Notes: generated from the letters alone by a model not told the origin. A stretch of 64,000 bases of DNA from DATJBF01 sp035516795 (GCA_035516795.1 DATIZX010000076.1:8174-72173), one strand, 5' to 3'. Positions 1 through 9,403 are shown, counted from the stretch's first letter. Program-made: numbers and translations.

Positions 1-505
1 CTTCGCATCGGGCCGCCATTGCACTCACGAAATCACCCGACGCATCGTAGGAGAACCCGGCGGTCAAGCTCTCAAAGGGCGATACATAATAAGCGCTTGC
101 GATATGTGCCAGATGATGTTCGACCCACACCGTCTCGAATTTCACCCGAGCCGCATCTTCTTCACAAATTGCCGCGAGCTGGTCGATTGTGCTCTGAGTT
201 TTTGAATTGCGCCGAAAATGTTCCCACACGGCGCCGGCGGCCTTCACCGGCCGTCTGGCCACATAGGCCATCTTCGCCCGGTAATTGGCCTTCGGATTGC
301 GTGCAATTGCGACGTGCGTCACATCGTTCAAGCTCACGCCGGATTCCTGCAACGAACGGCGAATTGCGTTCTCGGGGAAGCGCGGACAATGTTTCTCCCG
401 TTGCTCGAGTCGCTCCTCCGCGACGGCGAACTTCAATTCGCCATCGATCACTACGCAGGCCGCCGAATCAGCGTGAAACGCATTAATTCCCAAAATCACC
501 GCCAT
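1..505 (-). CDS. NodU/CmcH-family carbamoyltransferase, N-terminal part
   Basis: Partial gene running off the left edge; 168 codons are visible. Starting at ATG 505, the protein opens with a beta strand (VILGINAFHADSAA) that matches the ATP-binding start of O-carbamoyltransferases of the NodU/TobZ type, which move a carbamoyl group from carbamoyl phosphate to a sugar hydroxyl. An EERLEQREKH stretch and a later HHLAHIASAYY stretch match the family's conserved EER and HHxxHA blocks, the latter carrying metal-binding histidines. The start lies one base after the stop of the asparagine synthetase gene, so the two are co-transcribed. The likely role is carbamoylation of a glycan made by this locus. 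The C-terminal carbamoyl-transfer domain is outside the window. Confidence 0.85.
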   Translation of the reverse strand, partial: MAVILGINAFHADSAACVVIDGELKFAVAEERLEQREKHCPRFPENAIRRSLQESGVSLNDVTHVAIARNPKANYRAKMAYVARRPVKAAGAVWEHFRRNSKTQSTIDQLAAICEEDAARVKFETVWVEHHLAHIASAYYVSPFESLTAGFSYDASGDFVSAMAARCE

Positions 506-506
506 A

Positions 507-2396
507 TTAGCCTTTCACCGCAATTATTCGCTCCGGTACAACGTGAAGCGCTTGCTGTTGGGGAAGATTATTGTTTATCCAGTGGCCCAGCACAACAAAC
601 TGCCACACGCGAGACCACTGCAATCGCCCACGTTGAAACTCGGCGAACAATTCCCTGGCCTTGACGTTCTGCAAGATACCCGCGCGGTCAATAACGGCCA
701 GCCCATCGTTCACAAATCTCTTTAGCGGACCATTCATCCATTCAGCCATCGGGAGGGCGAATCCCTGTTTAGGACGGTCCGCGACACCTTCTGGCAATAG
801 ATCACGTCCGGCCCTCAGCAGCCAGGTTTTCTTCAAGGCGGAGCCATCCTGATCCGCGACGTTGTATTTCAAGCACGTTTCCACCAGCACGTGGTCAAGG
901 AAGGGGACACGCAGTTCCAAACCGTGGGCCATACTGAGAACATCGCTATCGCGTAGCAGCACGCTGCGCATATATCCCGTCAATTCCAACACGCTGATAC
1001 GCGCCGGCAGTGACAACTCGCCGTCTGTCGCGTCTCCCCAATCCGGGGCCGCGGCGAGCCCCATCTCCGTCAACTCACGTCGTGACCACAACGAGCGCAA
1101 ACAGGCGTAACGCGCTGGCAAAGAAGCGTTTCGTTCAAACAATTCCGCTGCTCGCCAACCTCGGTTGCCACCCCCGGCAAAAGCGGCGCGCCATGAGGCG
1201 GGCACCAACCCTACTGATTGGCCCCAGCGTTCGGCCCACGCTGCCCGTTGAAAACTCGGATAGCCGCCGAACAATTCGTCGCCGCCCAAGCCAGAAAGAA
1301 CTACTTTCAGGCCCCGTTCCGCTACCACCTTGGAAATAACGAACGTATTCGCGCCGTCCATGCTCGGCAAATCCATTGCGCTCACGGCAGCCGGGATTTG
1401 CGCTGCCACCTCGTTATGGCTCAATCGCACCAACTCGTGCCTGGTCCCATACTTGAGAGCCACGGCTTCCGCGTACTCGGATTCATCCGATTCAGTTTCG
1501 TGGAATCCCAGCGTGAATGTTTGCAGTCGCGGGCCCAGTTCACGGGCAGCAATTCCGGTAATGACCGACGAATCGATCCCGCCGCTCAAGAAACAGGCGA
1601 CCGGCACATCGGAAATGAGGTGCTCGTGCACGGCGCGCTCGAGTTCCGCACGAACTTCCTTCACGATCGATTCACGCTCGACCCTCACGGGCTGAGGTGC
1701 TGGTTTCCAGTACGGCTGAATCGTTTCGATTTGTCCAGCATGGATCGTCATCCAGTGTCCTGCCGGAAAAGACCGCACGCCCTCCCACAGCGTGTACGGC
1801 TCTGGCGTTGCTCCGAAGCGGACGTAGCCCGCCAGGCCGAGTCGATCTATTTCGCGCGGAATCCAGCCCGTTGCCAACAGCGCCCGGACTTCCGATGCGA
1901 AGAGCAATCTCTTGCTTTGCGCGTAGTAGTAGAATGGTTTGATGCCCAGTCGGTCGCGAGCGCACCACAATCGGTTGTCAGCCGTATCCCAGATCGCAAA
2001 GGCGAACATGCCGCGCAGCTTGCAGACACATTCACGGCCCCAAAGCCGATAGGCGCGGAGAATGGTTTCCGTATCACTTGTAGAAACCCATCGCCCAGCG
2101 CGCTCGCCAATCTCGCTTCGAACGTCGAGATGGTTGTAGATCTCTCCGTTGAACACGATCCAATTCCCAGTCTCCGAATCCTGCATGGGCTGATGACCTG
2201 CAGGGCTCAGATCGAGAATTGCCAGCCGCGTATTGGCCAGTCCGACTTCGCTTTTGACGCCTCGCATCGAGATAAGTTGCGCCCCTTGATCGTCAGGGCC
2301 ACGATTGCGCAAGGCGGCAATCATGCGTTTCAACGCGGCCTCAACTTCGGAGGTGGCGACGGAATTTGAAGTACAGATTCCAGCTATCCCACACAT
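507..2396 (-). CDS. asnB: Asparagine synthetase (glutamine-hydrolysing), AsnB type
   Basis: A 629-residue class II amidotransferase. The chosen start places the catalytic cysteine at position 2 (MCGIAGIC); a longer reading to 2444 would bury it. The N-terminal glutaminase domain shows RGPDDQG and FNGEIYNH motifs. The C-terminal synthetase domain has the PP-loop SGGIDSS at about residues 271-277. It would make asparagine, or amidate a sugar-linked acid, using glutamine and ATP. AsnB homologues are common in polysaccharide loci, where they may amidate uronic acids; which reaction applies here is unknown. It follows a possible 48-codon ORF and precedes the carbamoyltransferase with a one-base gap. 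Confidence 0.9.
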   Translation of the reverse strand: MCGIAGICTSNSVATSEVEAALKRMIAALRNRGPDDQGAQLISMRGVKSEVGLANTRLAILDLSPAGHQPMQDSETGNWIVFNGEIYNHLDVRSEIGERAGRWVSTSDTETILRAYRLWGRECVCKLRGMFAFAIWDTADNRLWCARDRLGIKPFYYYAQSKRLLFASEVRALLATGWIPREIDRLGLAGYVRFGATPEPYTLWEGVRSFPAGHWMTIHAGQIETIQPYWKPAPQPVRVERESIVKEVRAELERAVHEHLISDVPVACFLSGGIDSSVITGIAARELGPRLQTFTLGFHETESDESEYAEAVALKYGTRHELVRLSHNEVAAQIPAAVSAMDLPSMDGANTFVISKVVAERGLKVVLSGLGGDELFGGYPSFQRAAWAERWGQSVGLVPASWRAAFAGGGNRGWRAAELFERNASLPARYACLRSLWSRRELTEMGLAAAPDWGDATDGELSLPARISVLELTGYMRSVLLRDSDVLSMAHGLELRVPFLDHVLVETCLKYNVADQDGSALKKTWLLRAGRDLLPEGVADRPKQGFALPMAEWMNGPLKRFVNDGLAVIDRAGILQNVKARELFAEFQRGRLQWSRVWQFVVLGHWINNNLPQQQALHVVPERIIAVKG

Positions 2397-2412
2397 GATG
2401 GTTGTCCAGCCT

Positions 2413-2559
2413 TTACTGCCCGGGTGATGCTGTGCCTCCTCCAATCACAAGAACAGGATTCGCGCCGGCTTTGTAATGCGTCTGCGGAACAGACAATCCG
2501 ATGATGTCCCTTCGAATGGCCACCACGGCGTTCAGACCAGCCACTTTGCCAAAGGTCAT
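2413..2559 (-). CDS. Possible 48-residue small protein, unknown
   Basis: A short ORF whose ATG overlaps the TGA of the upstream methyltransferase as ATGA and which ends 16 bases before the asparagine synthetase start. The product begins MTFGKVAGLNAVVAI and ends in a glycine-rich tail (IGGGTASPGQ). I see no signal peptide, membrane segment or known domain. The coupling geometry matches many real gene junctions in this locus, and asnB lacks a strong ribosome binding site of its own, so translation through this ORF could help asnB expression. It could equally be a spacer without function. Confidence 0.3.
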   Translation of the reverse strand: MTFGKVAGLNAVVAIRRDIIGLSVPQTHYKAGANPVLVIGGGTASPGQ

Positions 2560-3488
2560 GATCGACTCTCCTTGACCACGGTGCACACCAGCATCGAGCC
2601 CATCTGGCACATGTTAAGCCATGCGCGAGTCAGCGAGTCCGGCACCAAACGCGCCACGAAATCCTTGAGCCGACCACTGGGAATCGGAATCGCTTCGGCT
2701 TTACTGCCATAAATCCGGAGATCCTGTATTGCGAACAAGTTGCCAACCAGATCCTTCCACTGCTCAATCGTGTAGAATCGGGCGAGCGCACCATCCGTCC
2801 ATTTTTGCATGATCATGTGAATGGATCTGGTTTTCCACAGTTCGCCTTGCAGGATGCCATGAAGCAGTCCGGCCACGACAAAAGCGTTCCAGAAACTTCG
2901 ATGATAAACCATGATCGTGGCAGCCCCGTGCGGGCGCAGTACGCGATGGATCTCACGAAGGATTTGTCCCGTATTCGCGGAGTGATGAATGACGCCCCAA
3001 CTCCAGACGAAATCGAACGACGCATCGGCAAAATCGAGATGCTCCGCATCCATCCGCACGACCTTGCCGTTCAAGCCGCGCAGTTTCAAACGGGCGGAGG
3101 TACTGTGGACAGCGTATTCAGTGAGATCAATCCCCGTGAAGGAGCGACTGTGACTGGCCAACAGTTGTGCGTGGCTGCCATTACCAACGCCGATTTCCAG
3201 CACATCCTTGCCCTGGAGCCCCTCGAAATCAATCAGCGGATCAAAAGGGATCAACGACCACGGCATGTAGGTGCGCACGTCGTCAAAAAAACGACGGTCA
3301 ATCTCCGCATAAAACTCTGGAGTAAAATCAGCGGCAGGGATTTTTGTGCGCCAATCGTAGCGCATTGGATTGCTCTCCCACCAACCGCGGTTCGTCTGCT
3401 GCCACAGCTTCCACTGTTCAGGAGTTGTTGGTTCTGCCGTTGCGGTGGTGAATCCTTGTGGGACTTTATCTTTGAGATGTGATTTCAT
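2556..3488 (-). CDS. Class I SAM-dependent methyltransferase
   Basis: A 310-residue protein with a Rossmann methyltransferase core. Motif I is DVLEIGVGNGSHA at about residues 95-107. An acidic ribose-binding position follows in TGIDLTEYAV, then FDFVWSWGVIHH as motif IV and LREIHRVLRPHG as the typical Methyltransf_11 block. The N-terminal stretch rich in tryptophan (WWESNP) resembles sugar or lipid methyltransferases found in glycan clusters. The acceptor cannot be told from sequence. The gene starts eight bases after the preceding glycosyltransferase and ends with an ATGA overlap with the small ORF. Confidence 0.85.
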   Translation of the reverse strand: MKSHLKDKVPQGFTTATAEPTTPEQWKLWQQTNRGWWESNPMRYDWRTKIPAADFTPEFYAEIDRRFFDDVRTYMPWSLIPFDPLIDFEGLQGKDVLEIGVGNGSHAQLLASHSRSFTGIDLTEYAVHSTSARLKLRGLNGKVVRMDAEHLDFADASFDFVWSWGVIHHSANTGQILREIHRVLRPHGAATIMVYHRSFWNAFVVAGLLHGILQGELWKTRSIHMIMQKWTDGALARFYTIEQWKDLVGNLFAIQDLRIYGSKAEAIPIPSGRLKDFVARLVPDSLTRAWLNMCQMGSMLVCTVVKESRS

Positions 3489-3496
3489 CTAATCTC

Positions 3497-4588
3497 CTAT
3501 TTTTCGGTCCTCTGATCCAATGCTTCGAGGAACCGCTGCCGGAAATGGGACTCTGTAAAGTAATTCAAAAAGCGCTTCTTGCCCGCACGCCCCATCTTCG
3601 TTCGCCGATCAGAATCGACGAACAAACCAGTGAGCGCATTCAACAAAGCCGTGCTATCACCCTCCTCGATGATGAACCCCGTCTCAGCGTGGACGATTAC
3701 TTCGTTAGCCGCGCCGTCCCCGCCGATGCAGGCTTTCCCGGCGCGCATCGCCTCCAAAAAAGCCAGGCCAAAACCTTCCAAACGGCTGCTCGGCATCACG
3801 TAAAGTGCACAGTCTTGATACATTTGTTGAAGTTGCCTGTCATCAATCCGGCCAAGAAACTCGACCGTATCGCCGAGCCCGAGGGCGGCAGCCTTGTGTT
3901 GCAGCCGCACACGGTCGTCTCCATCGCCTACGACCATCAAGCGCGCGGGCGGAAACCTCTGTATCACCTGCGGCCAAAGCTGGAGCAAAAGGTCATGTCC
4001 TTTGTGCCGTTCTGTCGAAGAAATGCGACTGACAATCAGTGCAAAGGGCTTCCGGTGGGCAGGAGATTCCGAAACACAATCCAAAGTGGGGACCCCCAAT
4101 GGACAGATCACGATTTCTCGATCTGTAAACGCCGGGTTGACGGCCTTAAACTTCCGTATCGTAAATGACGTGTTGGCGATCAAAACGCTCGACCGACGCA
4201 AGGCGGCTGTCCTGACTCTGCTCAGCGGCACCCATCCCTCACTCCCGTGCAGAAATACAGCCAGTTCGGCGCCCCGCGCCACCAGCGGCAGGGCGACGGG
4301 AGCGAGGTGTAGGTGCATGGCCACAATGAGAGTGTGTTTGCTGAGACGCAAGCCTGTCTGCACACTCCACATTGCGGGGATGGCCTTTCGTCCATACGCG
4401 TAACGCACCTTCCAGTTTTCCGAATGGAATCGGCTGCCGTTGCGAGCGGGCGACCCCAGATTCCACACTTCACCTCCGCCATACTGAGATTGGAGGGCAG
4501 CGAATGCCATGCGCGACACAGCTCCGATCCCACCAACCTCGTGCAGGTCTGGGCAAAGCATCACGACGCGTTGCGGTCGGCTAGGCAT
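3497..4588 (-). CDS. Glycosyltransferase, GT4 family
   Basis: A 363-residue GT-B fold glycosyltransferase. The N-terminal domain begins RVVMLCPDLHEVGGIGAVSRM, with the glycine-rich loop that contacts the acceptor and donor phosphates. The C-terminal domain has VVGDGDDRVRL, a strand of the nucleotide-sugar site, and EGFGLAFLEAM, the E-x7-E retaining motif. ATG 4588 is chosen because it overlaps the upstream gene by eight bases; longer readings overlap it by nearly 150. It probably adds one sugar to the lipid-linked glycan on the cytoplasmic face of the membrane. Donor and linkage are unknown. Confidence 0.88.
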   Translation of the reverse strand: MPSRPQRVVMLCPDLHEVGGIGAVSRMAFAALQSQYGGGEVWNLGSPARNGSRFHSENWKVRYAYGRKAIPAMWSVQTGLRLSKHTLIVAMHLHLAPVALPLVARGAELAVFLHGSEGWVPLSRVRTAALRRSSVLIANTSFTIRKFKAVNPAFTDREIVICPLGVPTLDCVSESPAHRKPFALIVSRISSTERHKGHDLLLQLWPQVIQRFPPARLMVVGDGDDRVRLQHKAAALGLGDTVEFLGRIDDRQLQQMYQDCALYVMPSSRLEGFGLAFLEAMRAGKACIGGDGAANEVIVHAETGFIIEEGDSTALLNALTGLFVDSDRRTKMGRAGKKRFLNYFTESHFRQRFLEALDQRTEK

Positions 4589-5777
4589 GGACCAACGACG
4601 GTTCTTGTTTCTGCACTCTGATGCTCTTATAGCGTGATGCCCATTCGGTCGCGATGCGTGGCCAGGTAAAACCTTTGGCGACCAGCGTCTTCGCCGCGGC
4701 GCCTCGCGCAGATAATTCGGCGGGATCACGGGTGGCTTCGACGAGTTCCTTACCGAGGCTGACTACGTCGAGCTTGGTCACCCAGCCGGCTCGGGCGTTT
4801 TCGATTTGCGTTGCCAAACCCACCTGCTGGCTTAACAACACGGGCGTCCCGCAGGCCATCGCTTCTACCGCCCCAATGCCAAAGTTTTCCTGATGTGAAC
4901 TTAGCACGAATAAATCGGCTTCCGCCAGGGCATCGAGTTTTGCCTGATCTGCAAGCCAGCCCGTCCAATGCACGAACGAATGGGCGTTTGTGCCGTTCAG
5001 CAAGCTTTTCAAGTATTGGACGTAAGCGGCCTCTCCGTCGCCGGCAACCACGAGGTGCCAAGCCCGCAGTTGGCTTTCTCCCTTCAATTTTGCAAAGGCC
5101 TTCAGCAGAAGGTCGAGACCCTTTTTGGGATGGAGCCGTGAAAGTGTGAACAGGATTGGCGCCCCGTCGGGAATGCCGTGCGTCTTGCGAAACCGACCAC
5201 TGTTCTGCACGGCCAGCAAAGACTCGTCGACTCCGTTCGGGATCACAATCCCACCGCGCAAGCCCAGCGATTCTTCGGTCCACTTGCGTTCCTGCTCGGT
5301 GGTGTAATGGATCAGTCTGGCGCCACGGACAAGGTTGCGAAACACAAGACGCCAAGCGATCTGTTTGCGTATCGGTTTTTGGGACATGCTCCAGGGCTCC
5401 AACGTCCCCAGCGGCCGGACAATATAAGGCCTACTACTTTCGTGACATGCCTGCGCGGCGGCATAAGTTGAGTACGAGAACACCGCGTGGATGTGTGCGA
5501 CATCGTAGGCACCGATGTTCGCGTTTAGCCAATCTGCCATGGACCGGGAATATTTGAAGGCTTCGCTACAGTCGCGACGGAAGAAATGACAGCATACGTC
5601 CTGATACCTGACTGGTTTACCGAGTTTCACCGGCAAGCGCGCTTGGCCATTTGCATCCGTCGTGCAGATCTCCGCCTGTACGCCCCCATCTTGTAGCGCG
5701 CGACACAATTCTAGGACGACCTGACTCGGGCCGCCGTAACACGGGCCAACCGCCGGGATGACGTGAAGGATTCTCAT
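4581..5777 (-). CDS. Glycosyltransferase, GT4 family
   Basis: A 398-residue GT-B glycosyltransferase. It begins MRILHVIPAVGPCYGGPSQV, the expected first strand and GGP loop. LFTLSRLHPKKGLDLLL and VVAGDGE are the donor-binding strands, and HQENFGIGAVEAMACGTPV carries the retaining E-x7-E motif. Start ATG 5777 overlaps the stop of the polymerase-like gene as ATGA. Substrate is unknown; it is one of about fourteen glycosyltransferases in this locus. Confidence 0.9.
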   Translation of the reverse strand: MRILHVIPAVGPCYGGPSQVVLELCRALQDGGVQAEICTTDANGQARLPVKLGKPVRYQDVCCHFFRRDCSEAFKYSRSMADWLNANIGAYDVAHIHAVFSYSTYAAAQACHESSRPYIVRPLGTLEPWSMSQKPIRKQIAWRLVFRNLVRGARLIHYTTEQERKWTEESLGLRGGIVIPNGVDESLLAVQNSGRFRKTHGIPDGAPILFTLSRLHPKKGLDLLLKAFAKLKGESQLRAWHLVVAGDGEAAYVQYLKSLLNGTNAHSFVHWTGWLADQAKLDALAEADLFVLSSHQENFGIGAVEAMACGTPVLLSQQVGLATQIENARAGWVTKLDVVSLGKELVEATRDPAELSARGAAAKTLVAKGFTWPRIATEWASRYKSIRVQKQEPSLVHA

Positions 5778-7123
5778 GAATCGCTCGTATGGACCGTGGA
5801 CAACAGGTTCGACTCGTCTTGCCTGTTGTCGAGAGCAGAGTTTACGAAAAGGTGCCGCAATCCGGCCGTCCAAGCCACGGCCAAAATGATACCAGGGGTG
5901 ACGTCGATGAGCGATCCGCCGACCGTAAGCAACGGAATTCCAATCAATGCCCATCTCGCAAAAAGAAGTGGGGAGCCCCAGCGTAGTTCTTCGCCCGCAC
6001 GACGGTCGGTATAGCCAACGACAATTCCCATCACGAACATTCCAAACAAAACCCCGTAGGTGCCAAAATTCGCGTAGAACTCAAAAATCAAGCCCATTCC
6101 AACGGAAGTCCCCTCGGCAAATTTCAATCCGGTATAGTGGCTTACAAAATCCATGCTCCCGGCTTGGATCGGCTTGTTCGGCCAGACAGCGCGCGGAATC
6201 AGGGCCAGCACGCTCATCCAAATCGTTTCGCCATTTCCGAAGGCCCTGGTGGCATCGAGATGCGAGATTTCTGCACCGACCAGCCAGTTGTAATTCAGCC
6301 TGTTATTTACCGCATTCAAATGCTGATCGTTGTGTAAATTGAACCACTCGAATCTCCCAAAAGTCCTCTTGGTTTGGTCCACCCGCTCTTCGAGTTTGCT
6401 GCCACCCCATACTACGTCGCGGATTTCATCGCGATCACGCATGTAGGTTACATACACCGACAGCCCCACATAAATCAGCGGAAGAACCAAAAGGGTGGCC
6501 CACAAGCGCGGCCGATAAATGGCCACAAGAAAACAAAGCACAATGATTGCGTAGCCGACTCCAAACCCGAGAAAGCCCTGCAGCACCACAGTCAACAGCG
6601 GAAATATTGGGGTGACCGCCAGTAGAATCCACATTTGCCGACGGTTCTGCCGCAAATAGGCCTGCCATAGTCCAAATCCTAAGGCGACGAAAACGAAGCT
6701 TTGTCCGCTCGCAAAGAAGGCACTGAGTGTGGGGATCTTGGCGAGCCCGATTGCGCCGAATGCGAAGCAACAAAGACCGATCGCCAAAAAGATACGGAAG
6801 ATCCGCGAATCGTTCGCTGCCGGGACAGACTCCGAGGCGTGGTCGGGTCTTCGCGTGAGCAAGGGCGTAACCCCGAAACAGCCGATGGCAAAAGCGACAA
6901 TGCCAACGGTGCTCGTCTGGAAACCGGCTACCGTACTATTATACTCCGCCGGATAGTACCATGGCAGCAGGAGAATCATTCCGCTGAACCAGTGGAGCAA
7001 CGACAGGTTTAGGAAAAAAGCCAGAGTAAATCCTGCCCCCGACCAGCGGCGCCCCATCGTCGTAGAATACGCGAGGGCGCCGACTACTCCCCAAATGAGA
7101 ACGCAAAGGAAATTCAGATCCAT
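5774..7123 (-). CDS. Polytopic membrane protein, probable Wzy-like O-antigen/oligosaccharide polymerase
   Basis: A 449-residue membrane protein with roughly ten hydrophobic segments from the first residues (MDLNFLCVLIWGVVGALAY) to the C-terminus, plus a large polar loop around residues 230-330. Size, topology and position among glycosyltransferases suggest an oligosaccharide repeat-unit polymerase acting on the periplasmic side. The family is defined poorly by sequence, so the call rests on topology and context. ATG 7123 is chosen because longer readings add about 80 non-hydrophobic residues and run into the upstream gene. A Wzy polymerase together with two ABC exporters is unusual, because ABC-exported chains are normally polymerised in the cytoplasm. 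Confidence 0.65.
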   Translation of the reverse strand: MDLNFLCVLIWGVVGALAYSTTMGRRWSGAGFTLAFFLNLSLLHWFSGMILLLPWYYPAEYNSTVAGFQTSTVGIVAFAIGCFGVTPLLTRRPDHASESVPAANDSRIFRIFLAIGLCCFAFGAIGLAKIPTLSAFFASGQSFVFVALGFGLWQAYLRQNRRQMWILLAVTPIFPLLTVVLQGFLGFGVGYAIIVLCFLVAIYRPRLWATLLVLPLIYVGLSVYVTYMRDRDEIRDVVWGGSKLEERVDQTKRTFGRFEWFNLHNDQHLNAVNNRLNYNWLVGAEISHLDATRAFGNGETIWMSVLALIPRAVWPNKPIQAGSMDFVSHYTGLKFAEGTSVGMGLIFEFYANFGTYGVLFGMFVMGIVVGYTDRRAGEELRWGSPLLFARWALIGIPLLTVGGSLIDVTPGIILAVAWTAGLRHLFVNSALDNRQDESNLLSTVHTSDS

Positions 7124-7190
7124 GATCGAAATTCGATTCGCGACGGTCGTGAATGCTGCGGCTGATAGAACGACTGAACTTCGACGGAGC

Positions 7191-8384
7191 TCATGTTGAG
7201 CAGCATACCCCCTGTCGGGCCACCCGCTGCAAAAACGCGCTTTCGTGGTCGCGAGCAACGTCATCCCAGGTGCGGGGATGGAAATTGTGGACGATACTGG
7301 CGACCATTTTGGCCAACTCCTCTCGATACTGGTCGCACCATTCCAGCTTTTCGACAAACGCCGCCGGACATCGAATAGGGAGAATCCATCCGGTTCCTCC
7401 TTCGTGAATCAAATCGGGAGCAGCGCAGTTGGACGTGGCCAGAATTGGTAATCCGTTGGCATGGGCCTGCGCCAAGACCATCGCGAAGCCATCCTCGATG
7501 GTGGGGAACACAAACAGGTCGCCCCAAGCGTAAATCTCACGCAGCTTCGCCTCGGGGACCGCTGGTTGGACCTCCGTCCTCTTTCCGAGATCGTTGACCA
7601 AGGAAATCGCCGCGCTTTCTGTCGGACCGACCAATCTAATCTCAAACCTGCCCGCGGCCCGTCGGGTAATTTCAGCCAGGTCAAGCAGCCCCTTGCGAAA
7701 TGACTTCGTTCCCACGAATAGCACCCGCAACTTGGCCCCATTGCAGATCCGAAACTGGCGTCCCGCGATTTCCTCCTTCGACGCGCGGAAGCTCTCCACG
7801 TCAACGCCCAACGGAATACAGAGAACCCTTTCCGCGAGCGATTGCGGGAAAGATGCGGCGGCGAAAGTTGACTGAGTCACGATAACGTCTGCGAGTGAAT
7901 ACTCTCGTTCTTCCCGGTCGATCATCCATGGACTGGGTTTGTCGATCGGCACACCGGCACGCCGTTCTTCTTCCTGAAGCAGGCGCGCCTGTGTCCGGAT
8001 ATGTGTCGAACCTCGCGCGAGCCAGCAACTGATTCCCGAATATCTCAGCGCGCGAAACAGTTCCTCAGCACCACCACTGTAGCAATATACGAAATCCCAA
8101 CGCTGCCGCGCGACAGTTCGGGCTGCCCAGCGGCCAAAAGTCTCGTGCAACCAGCGTTCCGGATAGAATCCGTTGTGCCAGTTGCGGGCGACGCTGCAAA
8201 GCCGGGAAGTGATCCCATGAATCCCGAAAGCATCCACTCGATCCGCCGGGAAGCCAAAGCGGGGCACGAGCGTTCCCGGGTAATTTGTAAACAGGTGCAC
8301 ATCATGACCGCGCTCCAAGAGCGCCCTGGCCAACTGAAACGTGGTGAAGCGTCCGTGGCCCACAATGGCAATCTTCAATTTCAT
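7191..8384 (-). CDS. Glycosyltransferase, GT4 family
   Basis: A 397-residue GT-B glycosyltransferase starting MKLKIAIVGHGRFTTFQLA, at an ATG that overlaps the upstream stop as ATGA. Donor-site features include LRVLFVGTKSFRKGLLDL and FVFPTIEDGFAMVLAQAHA, a divergent form of the E-x7-E motif in which the second acid is missing. SGGAEELFRALRYSG lies in the acceptor domain. A gap of 67 bases follows before the polymerase-like gene. Substrate not known. Confidence 0.87.
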   Translation of the reverse strand: MKLKIAIVGHGRFTTFQLARALLERGHDVHLFTNYPGTLVPRFGFPADRVDAFGIHGITSRLCSVARNWHNGFYPERWLHETFGRWAARTVARQRWDFVYCYSGGAEELFRALRYSGISCWLARGSTHIRTQARLLQEEERRAGVPIDKPSPWMIDREEREYSLADVIVTQSTFAAASFPQSLAERVLCIPLGVDVESFRASKEEIAGRQFRICNGAKLRVLFVGTKSFRKGLLDLAEITRRAAGRFEIRLVGPTESAAISLVNDLGKRTEVQPAVPEAKLREIYAWGDLFVFPTIEDGFAMVLAQAHANGLPILATSNCAAPDLIHEGGTGWILPIRCPAAFVEKLEWCDQYREELAKMVASIVHNFHPRTWDDVARDHESAFLQRVARQGVCCST

Positions 8385-9403
8385 GCGGCAACTTGCTGGA
8401 GTATCGCTTCCAGACGGTCCCGATACGTATTGTGCCCACCGGTGATCACGCGATGAGCCGCTTCTCTTAGTCGCTGCCGGGCATCTTCGTGCGCCAATAA
8501 CCAGCGGAGTTTTTCCACCATCTCCTCGCGCGTCCGAAAAAATGCCACCGCTTCGCCGTCGTCGCCAAAAATCTCCCGATGTTCTTCTGTGTCTTCCGCC
8601 AGCAGACAGCCGGCCATCGCCGGCAGTTCGAAACTGCGCATGACATTCCCATCGCGGTTCGCGCGACGCACCAAACAGAGCGAAACCCGGGCAGCGCTGA
8701 CCGCCTTGCGGAGCGTTGAGGCGTCGGCCAGTCCGCGTGCCGCCGGCGCTGTTTGCGGGTATCGTTCCCAATAACCACCATAGAGCGCCACGTCAAAGCC
8801 GGCCTGAATCAGTGCTTCCATGTACGGCACGCGATCGCGATCTGCCCCGCCAGCGAAGATGATATCGGAAGCCAGACGGATGCGTTCGCCGTCACTCGCT
8901 TGTTCCGGGAAGTGCAATTCCGACGCATAAGCGAACGGCAGATAACAGGCGCTCATGCATCCGAGCCGGCGCAGATCGCCGAGCGTCGCGCGCCGCGGTG
9001 AAAAAATGTAGTCATAATGCGGCGCGGCGCGCAAGAACCAGGGCGCTCGATGCGCCGGATTCCAAGGATCATCCGTCAGATAGTTCAATCGCAGCACATC
9101 CATTTTCCCGATTTCCCTGAGCGCCGCTTCTTCAATCGGGGCAATGCCGGTGGCCAAAAGCCACGTGGGTCGATGATTCCGGCACGCCTCCAGTACCTTT
9201 GCGCTGAACGCTTCCAACCGCGTCGGCCTCCGTCCGCGCACCCACCAGTTGACCCGGTTGCGCCATAGAGCGCCTTCGTAGGCCTCGGTCAAATCGCACA
9301 CCGCCGTTTGCAGGCCGAGCGTTTCCGCGGCATGCAAGAAGTGGGCTCCGATATGAATCGGGTCGGGATTGCCCACGAGTAGCAGAATATCCTTCATGCG
9401 CAT
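8381..9403 (-). CDS. CgeB-like glycosyltransferase
   Basis: A 340-residue protein resembling the CgeB/DUF3880 plus Glyco_trans_1_2 group. The N-terminal half opens DILLLVGNPDPIHIGAHF. The middle contains YDYIFSPRRATLGDLRRLG and ACYLPFAYASELHFP. The C-terminal half contains GNVMRSFELPAMAGCLLAED, typical of the donor-binding domain of this family. The start may be ATG 9403 or the in-frame ATG 9397, which gives an ATGA overlap with the upstream stop like other junctions here. It is probably a cytoplasmic sugar transferase; donor and acceptor are unknown. Confidence 0.8.
   Translation of the reverse strand: MRMKDILLLVGNPDPIHIGAHFLHAAETLGLQTAVCDLTEAYEGALWRNRVNWWVRGRRPTRLEAFSAKVLEACRNHRPTWLLATGIAPIEEAALREIGKMDVLRLNYLTDDPWNPAHRAPWFLRAAPHYDYIFSPRRATLGDLRRLGCMSACYLPFAYASELHFPEQASDGERIRLASDIIFAGGADRDRVPYMEALIQAGFDVALYGGYWERYPQTAPAARGLADASTLRKAVSAARVSLCLVRRANRDGNVMRSFELPAMAGCLLAEDTEEHREIFGDDGEAVAFFRTREEMVEKLRWLLAHEDARQRLREAAHRVITGGHNTYRDRLEAILQQVAA

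Noticed and set aside
1218..2369. A 383-codon open frame on the plus strand
   Set aside because: It is fully antisense to the asparagine synthetase gene, shows no domain and follows the GC-rich third-position shadow of the real frame.
2413..2559. Idea that the 48-codon ORF plus asparagine synthetase form a lasso-peptide system
   Set aside because: The synthetase has an intact glutaminase cysteine and no lasso protease or recognition protein is nearby; the surroundings are glycan genes.
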